Assembly: GCF_002115755.1 (NCBI RefSeq)
Contig: NZ_JFKA01000010.1
Coordinates: forward strand, 81,970-145,969
From: Thalassospira mesophila
GTDB lineage: Bacteria > Pseudomonadota > Alphaproteobacteria > Rhodospirillales > Thalassospiraceae
Direction: 5' to 3'
DNA length: 64,000 nucleotides
The translations under genes were made by a program, and so were the position numbers. The notes under the pieces are model-generated. The model was not told the DNA's origin, made no database searches, and saw only the letters and a list, made by a program, of their open reading frames with translations. Positions 51,983 through 62,196 of the stretch are shown here, one piece after another; position 1 is the first letter of the stretch, and every line of letters starts with the position of its first letter.

Positions 51983-52351
51983 TTACTTCTTCTTGCCAGC
52001 AATCGGCTTAGCCGGGCCCTTACGGGTGCGGGCATTGGTGTGGGTACGCTGACCATGCACCGGCAGACCGCGACGATGACGCAGACCGCGATAGCAGCCC
52101 AGGTCCATCAGACGCTTGATGTTCATTGCGGTTTCACGACGCAGGTCGCCTTCGACAACGTAATCGGCATCGATTACTTCGCGAACACGCAGAACCTGGT
52201 CGTCGCTCAGCTGGTGAACACGCTGTTGCGATTCGATACCAGCTTTCGAGCAGATTTCTTTAGCTTTCGCCGGACCAATACCGGTGATGTAGGTAAGCGC
52301 AATCACGACGCGTTTGGCAGTCGGGATATTTACGCCAGCAATACGAGCCAC
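51983..52351 (-). CDS. rpsM: 30S ribosomal protein S13
   Basis: S13 sits in the head of the small subunit and contacts tRNA and the large subunit. The 122-residue product starts [20 protein letters not shown] after a GTG (52351) with CAGGAGTC upstream, and has the C-terminal [20 protein letters not shown] motif. The GTG start is favoured by the family; upstream in-frame ATG codons at 52432 would add residues foreign to S13. No rpmJ gene lies between secY/adk and rpsM, unlike E. coli. Confidence 0.96.
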   Translation of the reverse strand: MARIAGVNIPTAKRVVIALTYITGIGPAKAKEICSKAGIESQQRVHQLSDDQVLRVREVIDADYVVEGDLRRETAMNIKRLMDLGCYRGLRHRRGLPVHGQRTHTNARTRKGPAKPIAGKKK

Positions 52352-52471
52352 TGTGTGAGACTCCTGTTTCCTGTTAACAAACCCTGCGGCAGATCCAATA
52401 GGGCCAATCGCAGACGCCAAGCGGGCCAGCAAACGCCAACCCGCAAAGCAAAAAACGACCAGCCCGGGAAA

Positions 52472-53116
52472 TTACCCCAGGATGGCTTCAATCTCGCGCG
52501 TAACTTCGTCGATTTCGGCCATGCCGTCAACTGTTTTCAGCTTACCATCATTTTCGTAGTATGGAATGATGGGGGCTGTTTGCCTGTGATAGGCTTCCAG
52601 TCGGGACGTAACCGTTTCGGCGTTGTCGTCTGCACGACGCTTAAATTCGGTGCTGCCACATACATCGCAGACACCTTCGACCTTGGGTTTCTGGAACTCG
52701 TCATGATAGCCCTGACCGCATTTGGCGCAGGTATAACGGCCAACAACACGGCGCACAAGCGCGGCATCATCAACACGCAATTCAATCACATAGTCCAGTT
52801 CAAGGCCTTTTTGCTCCAGCATCACATCCAGGGCTTCTGCCTGGGCTGTGGTGCGTGGAAACCCGTCCAGAATGAAACCACCTTTGGTGTCATCCTGGTC
52901 GAGACGTTCCGAAATCAGGCCAATCATCAGATCATCGGATACGAGATTACCCGAATCCATCACTTCTTTGGCCTGCTTGCCCAGCTCGGTACCGGCGGCA
53001 ACGGCTGCACGCAGCATGTCACCGGTAGAAAGCTGAATCATCCCGCGACCCGTTTCAAGGCGTTTTGCCTGGGTCCCTTTGCCGGCACCTGGCGGGCCGA
53101 GTAGGATAATGTTCAT
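52472..53116 (-). CDS. adk: Adenylate kinase, zinc-lid form
   Basis: Adk keeps AMP, ADP and ATP in balance. The 214-residue product has the P-loop GPPGAGKGT (7-15), the AMP-binding segment STGDMLRAA and FILDGFPRT. The lid domain carries four cysteines (Cys130, Cys133, Cys150, Cys153; pattern CAKC and CDVC), which bind a zinc ion, unlike the E. coli enzyme. It follows secY by 32 nt and precedes rpsM by 120 nt, the common alphaproteobacterial order in the spc/alpha operon. Confidence 0.97.
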   Translation of the reverse strand: MNIILLGPPGAGKGTQAKRLETGRGMIQLSTGDMLRAAVAAGTELGKQAKEVMDSGNLVSDDLMIGLISERLDQDDTKGGFILDGFPRTTAQAEALDVMLEQKGLELDYVIELRVDDAALVRRVVGRYTCAKCGQGYHDEFQKPKVEGVCDVCGSTEFKRRADDNAETVTSRLEAYHRQTAPIIPYYENDGKLKTVDGMAEIDEVTREIEAILG

Positions 53117-53148
53117 CGTTACCCCCTGATAGTCGCGCAGCGCCTTTC

Positions 53149-54495
53149 TTAGCGGCGGCGTCCACGCAGTTTTGATTTCTTGATCAGGCCTTCATACTGA
53201 TGTGCCAGCATGTGCGACTGAATCTGTGCAACAGTATCCATGGTTACCGTGACAACGATCAGTAAGCTAGTACCACCAAAGTAGAATGGCACCGACCATT
53301 CCGCGATTAACAACTCTGGCAGGATACATACAAAAGCCAGATACGCGGCACCCAAAACCGTCAGGCGGGTCAGAATAAAATCAAGGTGAGCTGCGGTATT
53401 TTTGCCCGGACGGATACCGGGAATAAAGCCGCCATGCTTCTTGAGATTGTCAGCTGTATCGTCGGGATTGAACACTACAGCCGTATAGAAAAACGAGAAA
53501 AACACGATCAGCGCGATATAAAGCGCAAGATAAAGCGGCTGGCCGCGGCCCAGAAGGGCTGTCACACTCGTCAACCACGCAGGCGCATCAGCACCGGCAG
53601 TAAATTGTGCGACCGACAACGGCATCAGCAACAATGAACTGGCAAAGATCGGCGGGATCACACCGGCAGTGTTGATTTTAAGCGGCAAATGCGAGCTTTG
53701 CCCCTCCATCACCTTCATGCCAACCTGGCGTTTCGGATACTGGATCAGAACCCGGCGCTGCGCACGTTCCATAAAGACGATAAAGGCGATAACACCGACA
53801 GCCATAACGATGATGCCGACAATCACAAAGGCCGAAATCGCCCCGGTCCGCCCCAGTTCCAGCGTCCCGGCGATGGCACGCGGCAAATTGGCAACAATAC
53901 CGGTGAAAATGATCAGGGAAATACCGTTGCCGATACCACGCTGGGTCACCTGTTCGCCCAGCCACATCAAAAACATTGTACCGCCAACCAGCGTAACAAC
54001 AGCAATGAGGCGGAAGAACATCCCCGGATCGTGGACGGCAGCCCCGCCGGACCCTGACATGCTTTCAAGACCAACAGCAATGCCCCAGGCCTGAATGGTA
54101 GCAATCAGCAAAGTCAGATAACGGGTATATTGATTAATTTTTTTACGACCCTGCTCGCCCTCTTTTTTATATTGCTCAAGAGCGGGAGAAACGGTCGTCA
54201 TCAACTGAATGATAATAGAAGCCGAGATGTAGGGCATGATGTTCAAAGCAAAGATCGTCATGCGGCTTAAAGCGCCACCTGCGAACATGTCAAACATGCC
54301 AAGGACACCACCCGCATTCTGCCGGAAAATATCAGCAAGAATGGACGGATCCACGCCAGGAACAGGAATATACGTCCCCAGACGGTAAACAATAAGCGCC
54401 CCCAAAGTGAACCAGATACGCTTTTTAAGCTCAGTCGCCTTGGAAAAGGACGACCAGTTCAGGTTCGCGGCAAGCTGCTCGGCGGCCGATGCCAT
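53149..54495 (-). CDS. secY: Preprotein translocase subunit SecY
   Basis: SecY is the central channel of the Sec translocon in the inner membrane. The 448-residue product has about ten transmembrane helices, starting at RIWFTLGALIVYRLGTYIPV. The plug/pore motif VDPSILADIFRQNAGGVLGM and the loop SGSGGAAVHDPGMFFRLIAV are present, and the C-terminus ends KKSKLRGRRR. The ATG at 54495 is preferred to the 54543 start, which would add a polar tail not seen in the family. It lies between rplO and adk in the spc operon. Confidence 0.97.
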   Translation of the reverse strand: MASAAEQLAANLNWSSFSKATELKKRIWFTLGALIVYRLGTYIPVPGVDPSILADIFRQNAGGVLGMFDMFAGGALSRMTIFALNIMPYISASIIIQLMTTVSPALEQYKKEGEQGRKKINQYTRYLTLLIATIQAWGIAVGLESMSGSGGAAVHDPGMFFRLIAVVTLVGGTMFLMWLGEQVTQRGIGNGISLIIFTGIVANLPRAIAGTLELGRTGAISAFVIVGIIVMAVGVIAFIVFMERAQRRVLIQYPKRQVGMKVMEGQSSHLPLKINTAGVIPPIFASSLLLMPLSVAQFTAGADAPAWLTSVTALLGRGQPLYLALYIALIVFFSFFYTAVVFNPDDTADNLKKHGGFIPGIRPGKNTAAHLDFILTRLTVLGAAYLAFVCILPELLIAEWSVPFYFGGTSLLIVVTVTMDTVAQIQSHMLAHQYEGLIKKSKLRGRRR

Positions 54496-54576
54496 GCACT
54501 CATCTCCCAATACACTAAAATCGGAGGGTCCGGGCCCATGCATGATGGAACCGGACCCTCACGTCGTTACAGAGGC

Positions 54577-55065
54577 TTACTCTGCGGTTTCGTCTGCGGC
54601 AACTGCCGGAGCCAGAACCTTAACCGATCCACCAGCTTTCTCGACAGCTTCAATAGCTGACTTGGAAGCACCGGTGATTTCGATCGCGAGTTTCGCCTTA
54701 AGTTCGCCCTTGGCGAGCAGACGCAGGCCGTCTTTCTGCGGACGGGCCAGGCCTTTTTCCACCAGAATGGCGATGGTAACAGTTGCACCTTCTTCAAGCG
54801 CACCGTTATCAACGGCGGTCTGAAGGGTACCAAGGTTAACCACACCATATTCCTTGCGGAACGGGTTTTTAAAGCCACGTTTCGGAAGGCGGCGATAAAT
54901 CGGCATCTGCCCGCCTTCGAAACCGTAAATCGCTACGCCGGAACGGGACTTCTGACCCTTCTGACCTGCGCCAGAAGTTTTGCCTTTGCCCGAACCAATG
55001 CCGCGACCAACACGGGTGCGCGTTTTACGGGCGCCCGGGTTATCAGCAAGTTCGTTGAGTTTCAT
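54577..55065 (-). CDS. rplO: 50S ribosomal protein L15
   Basis: L15 is a late-assembling 23S rRNA-binding protein. The 162-residue product starts [20 protein letters not shown] with the glycine-rich [20 protein letters not shown] stretch, as in the family. The ATG at 55065 is taken rather than the TTG in front of it. It lies between rpmD and secY in the spc operon, with about 28 nt to rpmD. Confidence 0.97.
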   Translation of the reverse strand: MKLNELADNPGARKTRTRVGRGIGSGKGKTSGAGQKGQKSRSGVAIYGFEGGQMPIYRRLPKRGFKNPFRKEYGVVNLGTLQTAVDNGALEEGATVTIAILVEKGLARPQKDGLRLLAKGELKAKLAIEITGASKSAIEAVEKAGGSVKVLAPAVAADETAE

Positions 55066-55093
55066 CAATCAACACCTTTTCGATCTGGGCCAA

Positions 55094-55288
55094 TCAGGCC
55101 TCGTCCACACGGACGAGGTGTTTGACCTTGGCGATCATTCCGCGAATAGCCGGAGTATCTTCCAGCTCACGAGTCCGGTGCATCTTGTTGAGACCAAGAC
55201 CGACCAGCGTAGCACGCTGGTCTGCCGGACGTCCAATCGGCGACCCGGTCTGGGTAACGCGAACGGTCGCTTTTTTGTTAGCAGCCAT
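55094..55288 (-). CDS. rpmD: 50S ribosomal protein L30
   Basis: L30 is a small 23S rRNA-binding protein. The 64-residue product has [20 protein letters not shown] and [20 protein letters not shown], the usual family core. It lies between rpsE and rplO. It is of normal length and the start ATG follows the rpsE stop by 6 nt. Confidence 0.96.
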   Translation of the reverse strand: MAANKKATVRVTQTGSPIGRPADQRATLVGLGLNKMHRTRELEDTPAIRGMIAKVKHLVRVDEA

Positions 55289-55294
55289 ATCGAA

Positions 55295-55879
55295 TTACTC
55301 CTTTTCGAGCGCAGCCGCGGCAGCCGTAGCTGCTGCAGAACCGCTATCGCGACGGGCAACGATATCGCCAACCTTCAGACCGCGCTTTGCAGCCACCTGA
55401 CGCGGTGAAGCGCCATTGACCAGAGCGTCGAGGGTTGCACGGATGACGTTGTGGGGGTTGTTGGACCCGGTGCATTTAGCAACCACATCCTGAACACCCA
55501 TGGTTTCAAAAACCGCGCGCATTGCACCACCGGCAATAATACCGGTACCGGCCGGAGCCGAACGGAGAAGAACCCGACCTGCACCAAAATGACCTTTAAT
55601 GTCATGGTGCAGAGTCCGACCTTCCCGCAAGGGAACGCGGATCATGTTACGCTTGGCTGCTTCGGTGGCCTTGCGGATCGCCTCTGGCACTTCACGGGCT
55701 TTACCCGTGCCGTACCCGACGCGACCGCGCTGGTCACCAACGACAACCATTGCGGAGAATGCAAAACGACGACCGCCTTTGACCACCTTCGCGACGCGGT
55801 TGATACCAACCAGCTTGTCAACGAGTTCAGTCTCTTCGCGGTTTTTCGGCGCTTGCTGTTGATTTTGGTTACGTGCCAT
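55295..55879 (-). CDS. rpsE: 30S ribosomal protein S5
   Basis: S5 helps decoding fidelity and mRNA entry. The 194-residue product has [20 protein letters not shown], the [20 protein letters not shown] block and an alanine-rich acidic C-terminus ([13 protein letters not shown]). The front has a short glutamine-rich extension ([20 protein letters not shown]). It lies between rplR and rpmD. Confidence 0.97.
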   Translation of the reverse strand: MARNQNQQQAPKNREETELVDKLVGINRVAKVVKGGRRFAFSAMVVVGDQRGRVGYGTGKAREVPEAIRKATEAAKRNMIRVPLREGRTLHHDIKGHFGAGRVLLRSAPAGTGIIAGGAMRAVFETMGVQDVVAKCTGSNNPHNVIRATLDALVNGASPRQVAAKRGLKVGDIVARRDSGSAAATAAAAALEKE

Positions 55880-55890
55880 GGTCGTGCTCC

Positions 55891-56238
55891 TTAGAAGTCC
55901 AGACCGCCCTCACGGGCGGCATCGGCCAGAGCTTTCACCCGGCCATGGAACAAATACCCGCCACGATCGAAAACGACCGTTTTGACACCAGCGGCAACAG
56001 CACGTTCGGCAATCGCCTTGCCAACCAACACAGCTGCATCGGCGTTTCCGCCTTTATCACCGTTCTCACGCGACGAAGCGGAGGCAATAGTGGTGCCTGC
56101 CAAATCGTCGATGATCTGCGCATAGATATGCGCGTTCGAACGGTGAACGCTGAGGCGCGGGCGACCGGCCGCTTTCTGGCGGATCGCAAAACGAACGCGG
56201 CGCTTGCGACGTTCGAAAAGGTTTCTCGCGTTGTTCAT
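55891..56238 (-). CDS. rplR: 50S ribosomal protein L18
   Basis: L18 binds 5S rRNA with L5. The 115-residue product opens [20 protein letters not shown] with a strongly basic front, then [19 protein letters not shown] and [20 protein letters not shown]. It lies 12 nt after rplF and 11 nt before rpsE in the spc operon. Confidence 0.97.
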   Translation of the reverse strand: MNNARNLFERRKRRVRFAIRQKAAGRPRLSVHRSNAHIYAQIIDDLAGTTIASASSRENGDKGGNADAAVLVGKAIAERAVAAGVKTVVFDRGGYLFHGRVKALADAAREGGLDF

Positions 56239-56249
56239 CGTGCCAGTCC

Positions 56250-56783
56250 TTACTTCTTCTTGCCTTCTTTGCGCAAGATATACTCGCCCTCGTAACGGAC
56301 ACCCTTGCCTTTGTAAGGCTCCGGACCGCGCCAGCCGCGGGCATTTGCCGCAAACTGACCAACGAGCTGTTTATCTGCGCCAGAAATGGCGATAAGGGTC
56401 GGCTTTTCGGCAACGACAGAAATACCGGACGGAATGTCCATTTCTACGTCATGCGAAAAACCAAGCTGCAGAACCAGTTTGTTCCCCTGGACCTGGGCAC
56501 GGTAACCAACACCGGTGATTTCAAGCTTGCGGGTGAAACCTTCCGAGACACCGGCAACCAGGTTGGCGATGTTGGCACGGGTGGTACCCCACAGCGCGCG
56601 AGCGCGCTTGCTATCATTCTTTGGTTTAACCCAGATCTGATTATCTTCCTGGGTAACGGCTACATCCGAGGTCAGGTTCAGGCTGAGCTCACCGAGCTTG
56701 CCTTTTGCACTGAATACTGCTTCGGTCAGGTTGATGGTTACGCCGTTTGGCACAGCCACCGGATTTTTTCCTACTCGCGACAT
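56250..56783 (-). CDS. rplF: 50S ribosomal protein L6
   Basis: L6 binds 23S rRNA near the sarcin-ricin loop and elongation factor sites. The 177-residue product begins [19 protein letters not shown] and ends with [18 protein letters not shown], the usual family signature. Two repeated folds make up the protein. It lies between rpsH and rplR. Confidence 0.97.
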   Translation of the reverse strand: MSRVGKNPVAVPNGVTINLTEAVFSAKGKLGELSLNLTSDVAVTQEDNQIWVKPKNDSKRARALWGTTRANIANLVAGVSEGFTRKLEITGVGYRAQVQGNKLVLQLGFSHDVEMDIPSGISVVAEKPTLIAISGADKQLVGQFAANARGWRGPEPYKGKGVRYEGEYILRKEGKKK

Positions 56784-56797
56784 CGTTGGCCCTCTCC

Positions 56798-57196
56798 TTA
56801 GAATACCTTGCAGAGGATTTCGCCGCCGACATTTTGCTCGCGAGCTTCCTGATCCGAAAGTACACCCTTCGGAGTAGAAAGAACTGCGATACCGAGACCG
56901 TTATATACCTTCGGAAGATCTTTGATCTTCGAATATACACGACGACCCGGGGTCGAGACGCGGTCGATCTGCTTGATTACACCATTGCCTTCAAAATATT
57001 TGAGTTCAATAGCAATCTCGCTGACGCCCTTGCGAATTTCACTGACAGAATAACCGCGAATAAACCCTTCGCGCTGGAGAACATCCAGCACGCCGAGACG
57101 CAGTTTGGAAGCCGGCGAGACAACGTTGGGTTTACCAACGCGCTGACCGTTACGGATACGCGTGAGCATATCGCCTACGGGATCAGTCATAGACAT
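56798..57196 (-). CDS. rpsH: 30S ribosomal protein S8
   Basis: S8 binds 16S rRNA helix 21 and in E. coli represses the spc operon. The 132-residue product opens SMTDPVGDMLTRIRNGQRVG and ends STPKGVLSDQEAREQNVGGE with the family's GGEILCKVF tail. It lies 13 nt after rpsN and 14 nt before rplF. A repressor site on this message was not identified. Confidence 0.97.
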   Translation of the reverse strand: MSMTDPVGDMLTRIRNGQRVGKPNVVSPASKLRLGVLDVLQREGFIRGYSVSEIRKGVSEIAIELKYFEGNGVIKQIDRVSTPGRRVYSKIKDLPKVYNGLGIAVLSTPKGVLSDQEAREQNVGGEILCKVF

Positions 57197-57208
57197 GTGA
57201 TGTCCTCC

Positions 57209-57514
57209 TTACCAGCTGGACTTCACCATGCCCGGGATCTGACCGCGTGAGGCAAGCTCACGCAGGGCGATACGGGACAGGCGGAATTTACGATAGACCC
57301 CACGCGGGCGACCGGAAATCGCACAACGAAGACGTTGGCGACTCGGGGCCGAGTTGCGGGGCAGCTGGGCAAGTTTCATCACAGCTACAACACGATCCTC
57401 AAACGAAGTCTCGCGGTTGTCGATGATCGACTTTAGAGCAGCACGCTTGTTGGCATACTGTTTTGCCAGACGCTCGCGTTTAAGCTCGCGCTGGACGGCA
57501 CTTTTCTTGGCCAT
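57209..57514 (-). CDS. rpsN: 30S ribosomal protein S14
   Basis: S14 sits in the head of the small subunit. The 101-residue product starts [20 protein letters not shown] and contains [20 protein letters not shown]. It is the long form without the zinc-binding CxxC pairs, so it does not need zinc. The ATG at 57514 is preferred over the upstream 57700 start, which reads through rplE sequence. It lies between rplE and rpsH. Confidence 0.97.
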   Translation of the reverse strand: MAKKSAVQRELKRERLAKQYANKRAALKSIIDNRETSFEDRVVAVMKLAQLPRNSAPSRQRLRCAISGRPRGVYRKFRLSRIALRELASRGQIPGMVKSSW

Positions 57515-57527
57515 GGGCCAACCTCCG

Positions 57528-58067
57528 TTAGTTTCCGAACGGAAGATCAAAACCCTTGAGAAGGGCCAGAGCTTCACCGTCGGACTTAGCCGTGGTACAA
57601 ATGATGATGTCCATCCCGCGTGCCGAATCGGCTTTGTCGTATTCGACCTCGGGAAAAACAAACTGTTCCTTGAGACCCATGGCAAAATTGCCACGACCAT
57701 CGAAGGATTTCTTGTTCAGACCGCGAAAGTCACGAACGCGCGGAAGCGCGATCGTCACCAGACGATCCAAAAATTCGAACATACGGTCGCGACGCAAAGT
57801 CACTTTACAACCGATGTTCATGCCTTCACGAAGCTTGAAAGCCGCAACGGACTTTTTCGCTTTGGTGAAAACAGGTTTCTGACCGGTGATGGCCGCGAGA
57901 TCCGCAGCGGCACCTTCCAGCTTTTTGCGATCCTGGGTGGCGTCGCCGACACCCATGTTGATCACGATTTTTTCAAGGCGCGGAATCTCCATAACATTCT
58001 CGTAAGAGAATTCTTTCTGGAGTGCATCACGCACCACTGACTTGTAATGTTCGCGCAGGCGCGTCAT
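57528..58067 (-). CDS. rplE: 50S ribosomal protein L5
   Basis: L5 binds 5S rRNA and contacts P-site tRNA. The 179-residue product has [20 protein letters not shown] near the start, [20 protein letters not shown] in the middle and [20 protein letters not shown] near the C-terminus. It lies between rplX and rpsN. Confidence 0.97.
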   Translation of the reverse strand: MTRLREHYKSVVRDALQKEFSYENVMEIPRLEKIVINMGVGDATQDRKKLEGAAADLAAITGQKPVFTKAKKSVAAFKLREGMNIGCKVTLRRDRMFEFLDRLVTIALPRVRDFRGLNKKSFDGRGNFAMGLKEQFVFPEVEYDKADSARGMDIIICTTAKSDGEALALLKGFDLPFGN

Positions 58068-58078
58068 TTTTCCGTCCC

Positions 58079-58396
58079 TCAGTTGTCGATGACTTCGCCG
58101 CTGAGCTTCGCAACGCGAACCTTGCGACCATCATCGAGGGTCTTGAAACCGACGCGGGTCGGCTTGTTTTCTTTCGGATCAACAATCGCGATGTTGGAAA
58201 CGTTGATTTTCGCTTCCTTCTCCACGATACCACCGGTTTCAGCACCGGACGCACGCTGGTGACGCTTCACCAGGTTAACGCCCTGTACAAGAACCTTGTT
58301 TTCGGTAGGGAAAGCGGCGATTACCTCGCCGGTTTTACCCTTGTCTTTACCCGTCAGAACAATAACGCGATCACCCTTTTTAATTTTGGCAGCCAT
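58079..58396 (-). CDS. rplX: 50S ribosomal protein L24
   Basis: L24 starts assembly of the large subunit. The 105-residue product has the KOW motif [20 protein letters not shown], then [20 protein letters not shown]. Its ATG overlaps the rplN stop by one base, so translation is coupled. It lies between rplN and rplE. Confidence 0.97.
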   Translation of the reverse strand: MAAKIKKGDRVIVLTGKDKGKTGEVIAAFPTENKVLVQGVNLVKRHQRASGAETGGIVEKEAKINVSNIAIVDPKENKPTRVGFKTLDDGRKVRVAKLSGEVIDN

Positions 58397-58764
58397 TACA
58401 GCACCTCCGGAGCGAGCGAAATGATCTTCATGTAACCACGCGAACGAAGTTCACGGGTTACCGGGCCGAAAATACGTGTACCGATCGGCTCACCGTTGTT
58501 GTTAATCAACACGGCTGCGTTGCGGTCGAAACGGATCGCAGACCCGTCAGAGCGGCGAATTTCCTTTGCGGTCCGAACGATGACAGCTTTGTGTACTGCA
58601 CCCTTCTTAACACGACCACGCGGGATGGCTTCCTTGACGGAAACCACGATAACATCACCAACATTGGCGGTTTTACGCTTCGAGCCGCCCAGTACCTTGA
58701 TGCACTGGACACGGCGAGCGCCGCTATTGTCGGCGACGTCCAGATTGGACTGCATCTGGATCAT
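58396..58764 (-). CDS. rplN: 50S ribosomal protein L14
   Basis: L14 forms a bridge to the small subunit. The 122-residue product starts [20 protein letters not shown], with ASRGRV-like [20 protein letters not shown] and [20 protein letters not shown] at the end. It opens the spc part of the superoperon, 34 nt after rpsQ, and overlaps rplX by one base. Confidence 0.97.
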   Translation of the reverse strand: MIQMQSNLDVADNSGARRVQCIKVLGGSKRKTANVGDVIVVSVKEAIPRGRVKKGAVHKAVIVRTAKEIRRSDGSAIRFDRNAAVLINNNGEPIGTRIFGPVTRELRSRGYMKIISLAPEVL

Positions 58765-58798
58765 GGGTTTACCCCTTGACTATAATTGGGCTGAGGAT

Positions 58799-59032
58799 TC
58801 ACTCCTCGACCACTACTTCCCAAGACTTCAATTTCGAGATCGGCCGGCATTCGCGAATACGAACGACGTCACCCGTCTTGAAGCGGTTCTCTTCATCATG
58901 CGCGTGGAATTTCTTCGACTTGCGCACGTACTTTTTATACAGTGGGTGCATGACTTGGCGTTCCACACGGACCACCACAGTCTTGTCGTTTTTGGTCGAA
59001 ACGACTGTCCCCTGCAATACACGCCTCGGCAT
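58799..59032 (-). CDS. rpsQ: 30S ribosomal protein S17
   Basis: S17 is a primary 16S rRNA-binding protein. The 77-residue product has [20 protein letters not shown] and the typical C-terminal [20 protein letters not shown]. It lies at the end of the S10 part, between rpmC and rplN. An upstream in-frame start is not needed. Confidence 0.97.
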   Translation of the reverse strand: MPRRVLQGTVVSTKNDKTVVVRVERQVMHPLYKKYVRKSKKFHAHDEENRFKTGDVVRIRECRPISKLKSWEVVVEE

Positions 59033-59058
59033 GTGTCTTAACTCCTATGCGTGTCCTG

Positions 59059-59259
59059 TTAGGCCGCGCGGGCACCCTTCTCGTTTCCGAGAAGGGTTTT
59101 GATGCGGGCAATATCACGACGGACCTGACGGACCCGCGCAGTATTTTCGAACTGCCCGGTCGCCTGTTGGAACCGCATGTTAAACGATTCCTTCCGTAGA
59201 TCGAGCAGCATTTCTTTCAGTTCATCGGCGCTTTTAGCGCGGAGGTCAGCAACTTTCAT
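59059..59259 (-). CDS. rpmC: 50S ribosomal protein L29
   Basis: L29 lies at the tunnel exit and helps recruit trigger factor and SRP. The 66-residue product has [20 protein letters not shown] and [20 protein letters not shown]. The ATG at 59259 is taken rather than the GTG directly in front (59262). It follows rplP by 6 nt. Confidence 0.96.
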   Translation of the reverse strand: MKVADLRAKSADELKEMLLDLRKESFNMRFQQATGQFENTARVRQVRRDIARIKTLLGNEKGARAA

Positions 59260-59265
59260 CACTAA

Positions 59266-59685
59266 TTACTCCCCTTCACCAAGACGCGTGACAAACTTGG
59301 TCTTGATCGGCAGCTTAGCCGAAGCGAGCTCGAAAGCCCGGCGTGCAAGATCCAGCGGAACACCGTCGAGTTCAAACATAATCCGACCGGGTTTGACGCG
59401 GGCTGCCCAATATTCGACAGAACCCTTACCTTTACCCTGACGAACCTCGGCAGGCTTTTGCGAAACCGGCAAATCCGGGAACACCCGGATCCACACCCGA
59501 CCTTGACGGCGGATGTGACGGGTGATCGCGCGGCGGGCCGCTTCGATCTGACGCGCCGTTATACGCTCCGGTTCCAAGGCTTTCAAGCCATAAGCGCCGA
59601 AATTAAGATCCGTTCCACCTTTTGCTTCGCCTTTAAGGCGTCCCTTATGGGCTTTACGGAACTTTGTGCGTTTCGGAGAAAGCAT
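59266..59685 (-). CDS. rplP: 50S ribosomal protein L16
   Basis: L16 binds near the peptidyl transferase centre and A-site tRNA. The 139-residue product starts [20 protein letters not shown] and has [20 protein letters not shown] plus [20 protein letters not shown], all family-standard. It lies between rpsC and rpmC. Confidence 0.97.
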   Translation of the reverse strand: MLSPKRTKFRKAHKGRLKGEAKGGTDLNFGAYGLKALEPERITARQIEAARRAITRHIRRQGRVWIRVFPDLPVSQKPAEVRQGKGKGSVEYWAARVKPGRIMFELDGVPLDLARRAFELASAKLPIKTKFVTRLGEGE

Positions 59686-59697
59686 CTTTCTATCTCC

Positions 59698-60384
59698 TTA
59701 CTTACGGCCAGAGCCAGCCGACTCGAGCGCACGGCGCTCGGAAGCCAACGGATCATGAGCCATGATTTCGCCCTTGAAGATCCAGACCTTCAGACCGCAA
59801 ACACCATAGGTGGTGTGTGCTTCTGCAGTGCCATAATCGATATCCGCACGCAGCGTGTGCAGCGGAACCCGACCTTCACGATACCATTCGGTACGAGCAA
59901 TTTCAGCCCCACCGAGACGCCCTGCAGCGTTGATCCGAATACCACCAACGCCGAGGCGCATGGCATTCTGAACCGACCGCTTCATGGCGCGACGGAAGGA
60001 AACGCGGCGCTCAAGCTGCTGGGCAATGTTGTCAGCGACCAGCTTGGCATCGACTTCCGGCTTGCGGATTTCGATGATGTTAACCTGCACTTCGGCATTC
60101 GCCAGTTTCTGCAGATCATTCTTGAGCTTTTCGATGTCCTGGCCTTTTTTGCCGATCACAACACCCGGACGGGCGCTGTGGATCGAAATCCGGGCTTTTT
60201 TGGCAGGACGCTCGATAATCACCTTGGAAACGCCTGCTTGTTTCAGACGCTCCATGATGAATTTACGAATTGCCAGATCTTCGTGAAGAAGACCGGCAAA
60301 ATCGACCTTGTTGGCGTACCAGCGGGAATCCCAGGTACGATTGATGCCAACGCGCAGGCCGATCGGATTAACTTTCTGACCCAT
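59698..60384 (-). CDS. rpsC: 30S ribosomal protein S3
   Basis: S3 forms part of the mRNA entry pore. The 228-residue product starts [20 protein letters not shown] and has the KH motif [20 protein letters not shown], then [20 protein letters not shown]. The C-terminus is of ordinary length. It overlaps rplV by one base and precedes rplP. Confidence 0.97.
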   Translation of the reverse strand: MGQKVNPIGLRVGINRTWDSRWYANKVDFAGLLHEDLAIRKFIMERLKQAGVSKVIIERPAKKARISIHSARPGVVIGKKGQDIEKLKNDLQKLANAEVQVNIIEIRKPEVDAKLVADNIAQQLERRVSFRRAMKRSVQNAMRLGVGGIRINAAGRLGGAEIARTEWYREGRVPLHTLRADIDYGTAEAHTTYGVCGLKVWIFKGEIMAHDPLASERRALESAGSGRK

Positions 60385-60764
60385 TATTCGGCCCCCTCAC
60401 GTTCGCACACAACGATGCGGATGTTGGAGAACGGCTTAATGATCTTGCCAACGCGACCACGTGCACGGGCACGCCAGCGTTTCATCACAAAAGCTTTACC
60501 AACAGACGCCTCTTTTACGTACAGACGGTCAACGTCAAGCTGATGGTTGTTTTCGGCATTAGCAATTGCCGACTCCAACAACTTCTTGACGTCATTCGAA
60601 ATACGCTTGTTGGAGAAGGTCAGCTCTGCCAAAGCAGTTTCTGCCTTCTTCCCACGAATCGACTCGGCGACGAGGTTGAGCTTACGCGGGGAAATGCGTA
60701 CTGCCCGGAGCGAAGCCGCAGCCTCGTTATCCGCCAGCCGACGGATGTCAGCTTTCTTGCCCAT
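60384..60764 (-). CDS. rplV: 50S ribosomal protein L22
   Basis: L22 lines the exit tunnel; changes in its loop give macrolide resistance. The 126-residue product has [20 protein letters not shown] and the loop region [20 protein letters not shown]. It overlaps rpsC by one base and follows rpsS by 2 nt, so it is translated together with them. Confidence 0.97.
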   Translation of the reverse strand: MGKKADIRRLADNEAAASLRAVRISPRKLNLVAESIRGKKAETALAELTFSNKRISNDVKKLLESAIANAENNHQLDVDRLYVKEASVGKAFVMKRWRARARGRVGKIIKPFSNIRIVVCEREGAE

Positions 60765-60766
60765 CG

Positions 60767-61045
60767 TTACTTCCTCTTCGCCTTTTTGTCGGCCGCATGA
60801 CCATAATAGGTCCGGGTCGGCGAGAACTCACCGAACTTGTGACCAATCATGTCTTCGGTCACGAGTACCGGAAGGAACTTCTGGCCATTGTAAACCCCAA
60901 AAGTGAGGCCTACGAATTGCGGCAAAATCGTCGAGCGCCGCGACCAGGTCTTAATTACCTCATTCCGGCCAGAGGCACGGACTGTATCGGCTTTCTTAAG
61001 AAGGTATCCATCTACAAACGGACCCTTCCAAACGGAACGCGCCAT
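60767..61045 (-). CDS. rpsS: 30S ribosomal protein S19
   Basis: S19 binds the 16S rRNA head with S13. The 92-residue product starts [20 protein letters not shown] and has [20 protein letters not shown], then [15 protein letters not shown] [20 protein letters not shown]. It lies between rplB and rplV in the S10 part. Confidence 0.97.
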   Translation of the reverse strand: MARSVWKGPFVDGYLLKKADTVRASGRNEVIKTWSRRSTILPQFVGLTFGVYNGQKFLPVLVTEDMIGHKFGEFSPTRTYYGHAADKKAKRK

Positions 61046-61061
61046 TGTCTAGCCTCCTCCG

Positions 61062-61889
61062 TTAGCTCTTATGACGACGGCGCATAATGAGCGCGTCAGT
61101 CTTTTTGTTCGAGCGGGTGCGTTTACCCTTGGTCGGCTTGCCCCAAGGCGTAACCGGGTGACGACCACCCGACGTACGACCTTCACCACCACCATGCGGG
61201 TGATCAATCGGGTTCATGGCAACACCACGAACCGAAGGACGCTTACCAAGCCAGCGATGACGGCCAGCCTTACCAAGATTCGTATTTTGCTGGTCCTGGT
61301 TGGACACGGCACCAATCGTTGCCATGCATTCACCACGAACCAAACGCACCTCACCGGAGGACAGCTTAAGCTGGGCGTAACCCTGGTCCTTACCGACAAG
61401 CTGCACATAGGCGCCTGCCGACCGTGCGACCTGACCACCTTTAGCGGCTTTCAGCTCGACGTTATGGACGATGGTACCGACCGGAATATTCTTCAGCGGT
61501 GCGGCGTTACCCGGCTTAATGTCTACGCGGTCGGAAGCGACAACTTTGTCGCCAACTGCGAGACGCTGCGGTGCGAGGATGTAGGCCAACTCGTCGTCGG
61601 AATAACGAATCAGGGCAATGAATGCCGTGCGATTCGGATCATATTCCAAACGTTCAACCGTGCCGACAACATCAAACTTGTTACGCTTGAAGTCGATGAT
61701 ACGGTAACGACGCTTGTGACCACCACCGATACGACGGGCAGTGATCCGACCAGAGTTGTTACGGCCACCTTTCTTGCGCAGACCTTCGGTCAGCGCTTTG
61801 ATCGGCTTGCCCTTGTGGAGATCGGAGCGATCGACAAGAACGAGCTGACGGCGACCAGGAGATGTTGGTTTAAATTTCTTCAAAGCCAT
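61062..61889 (-). CDS. rplB: 50S ribosomal protein L2
   Basis: L2 is needed for subunit joining and peptidyl transfer. The 275-residue product has the [20 protein letters not shown] stretch and [20 protein letters not shown] in the front, then the C-terminal [20 protein letters not shown] with the conserved histidine of the family. It lies between rplW and rpsS. Confidence 0.97.
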   Translation of the reverse strand: MALKKFKPTSPGRRQLVLVDRSDLHKGKPIKALTEGLRKKGGRNNSGRITARRIGGGHKRRYRIIDFKRNKFDVVGTVERLEYDPNRTAFIALIRYSDDELAYILAPQRLAVGDKVVASDRVDIKPGNAAPLKNIPVGTIVHNVELKAAKGGQVARSAGAYVQLVGKDQGYAQLKLSSGEVRLVRGECMATIGAVSNQDQQNTNLGKAGRHRWLGKRPSVRGVAMNPIDHPHGGGEGRTSGGRHPVTPWGKPTKGKRTRSNKKTDALIMRRRHKS

Positions 61890-61893
61890 TGTC

Positions 61894-62196
61894 TTAGATT
61901 CCCGTCGTCACATCGATAGATTCACCCTCGACGAGGGTAACCATCGCTTTCTTGAAATCACTCCGACGGCCGGCAATACCACGAAAACGTTTGGTTTTGC
62001 CTTTCACCACTGAGGTGTTAACCGCCTTGACCTTCACCCCGAACAGACCTTCCACAGCAGCCTTAATCTCCGGCTTGGTGGCGTCGATAGCGACTTTGAA
62101 CGCAACAGCGTTGTGTTCAGAAATCAACGTCGACTTTTCAGTAATATGCGGGGCGCGGATGATTTCGTACATCCGCTCTTTGCTGATTATCGTCAT
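61894..62196 (-). CDS. rplW: 50S ribosomal protein L23
   Basis: L23 sits at the tunnel exit and docks trigger factor and SRP. The 100-residue product has [20 protein letters not shown], the central [20 protein letters not shown] and a short C-terminal segment. Its start overlaps the rplD stop by 4 nt (ATGA), so the two are coupled. Confidence 0.97.
   Translation of the reverse strand: MTIISKERMYEIIRAPHITEKSTLISEHNAVAFKVAIDATKPEIKAAVEGLFGVKVKAVNTSVVKGKTKRFRGIAGRRSDFKKAMVTLVEGESIDVTTGI

Noticed and set aside
52352..52471. rpmJ gene expected between secY/adk and rpsM in E. coli order
   Set aside because: No L36 reading frame (CKVC-type cysteines) is present in the gap; alphaproteobacteria usually carry rpmJ elsewhere.
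51899..53104. 401-codon open frame on the plus strand across rpsM and adk
   Set aside because: It lies antisense to conserved ribosomal protein and adenylate kinase genes and has no domain.
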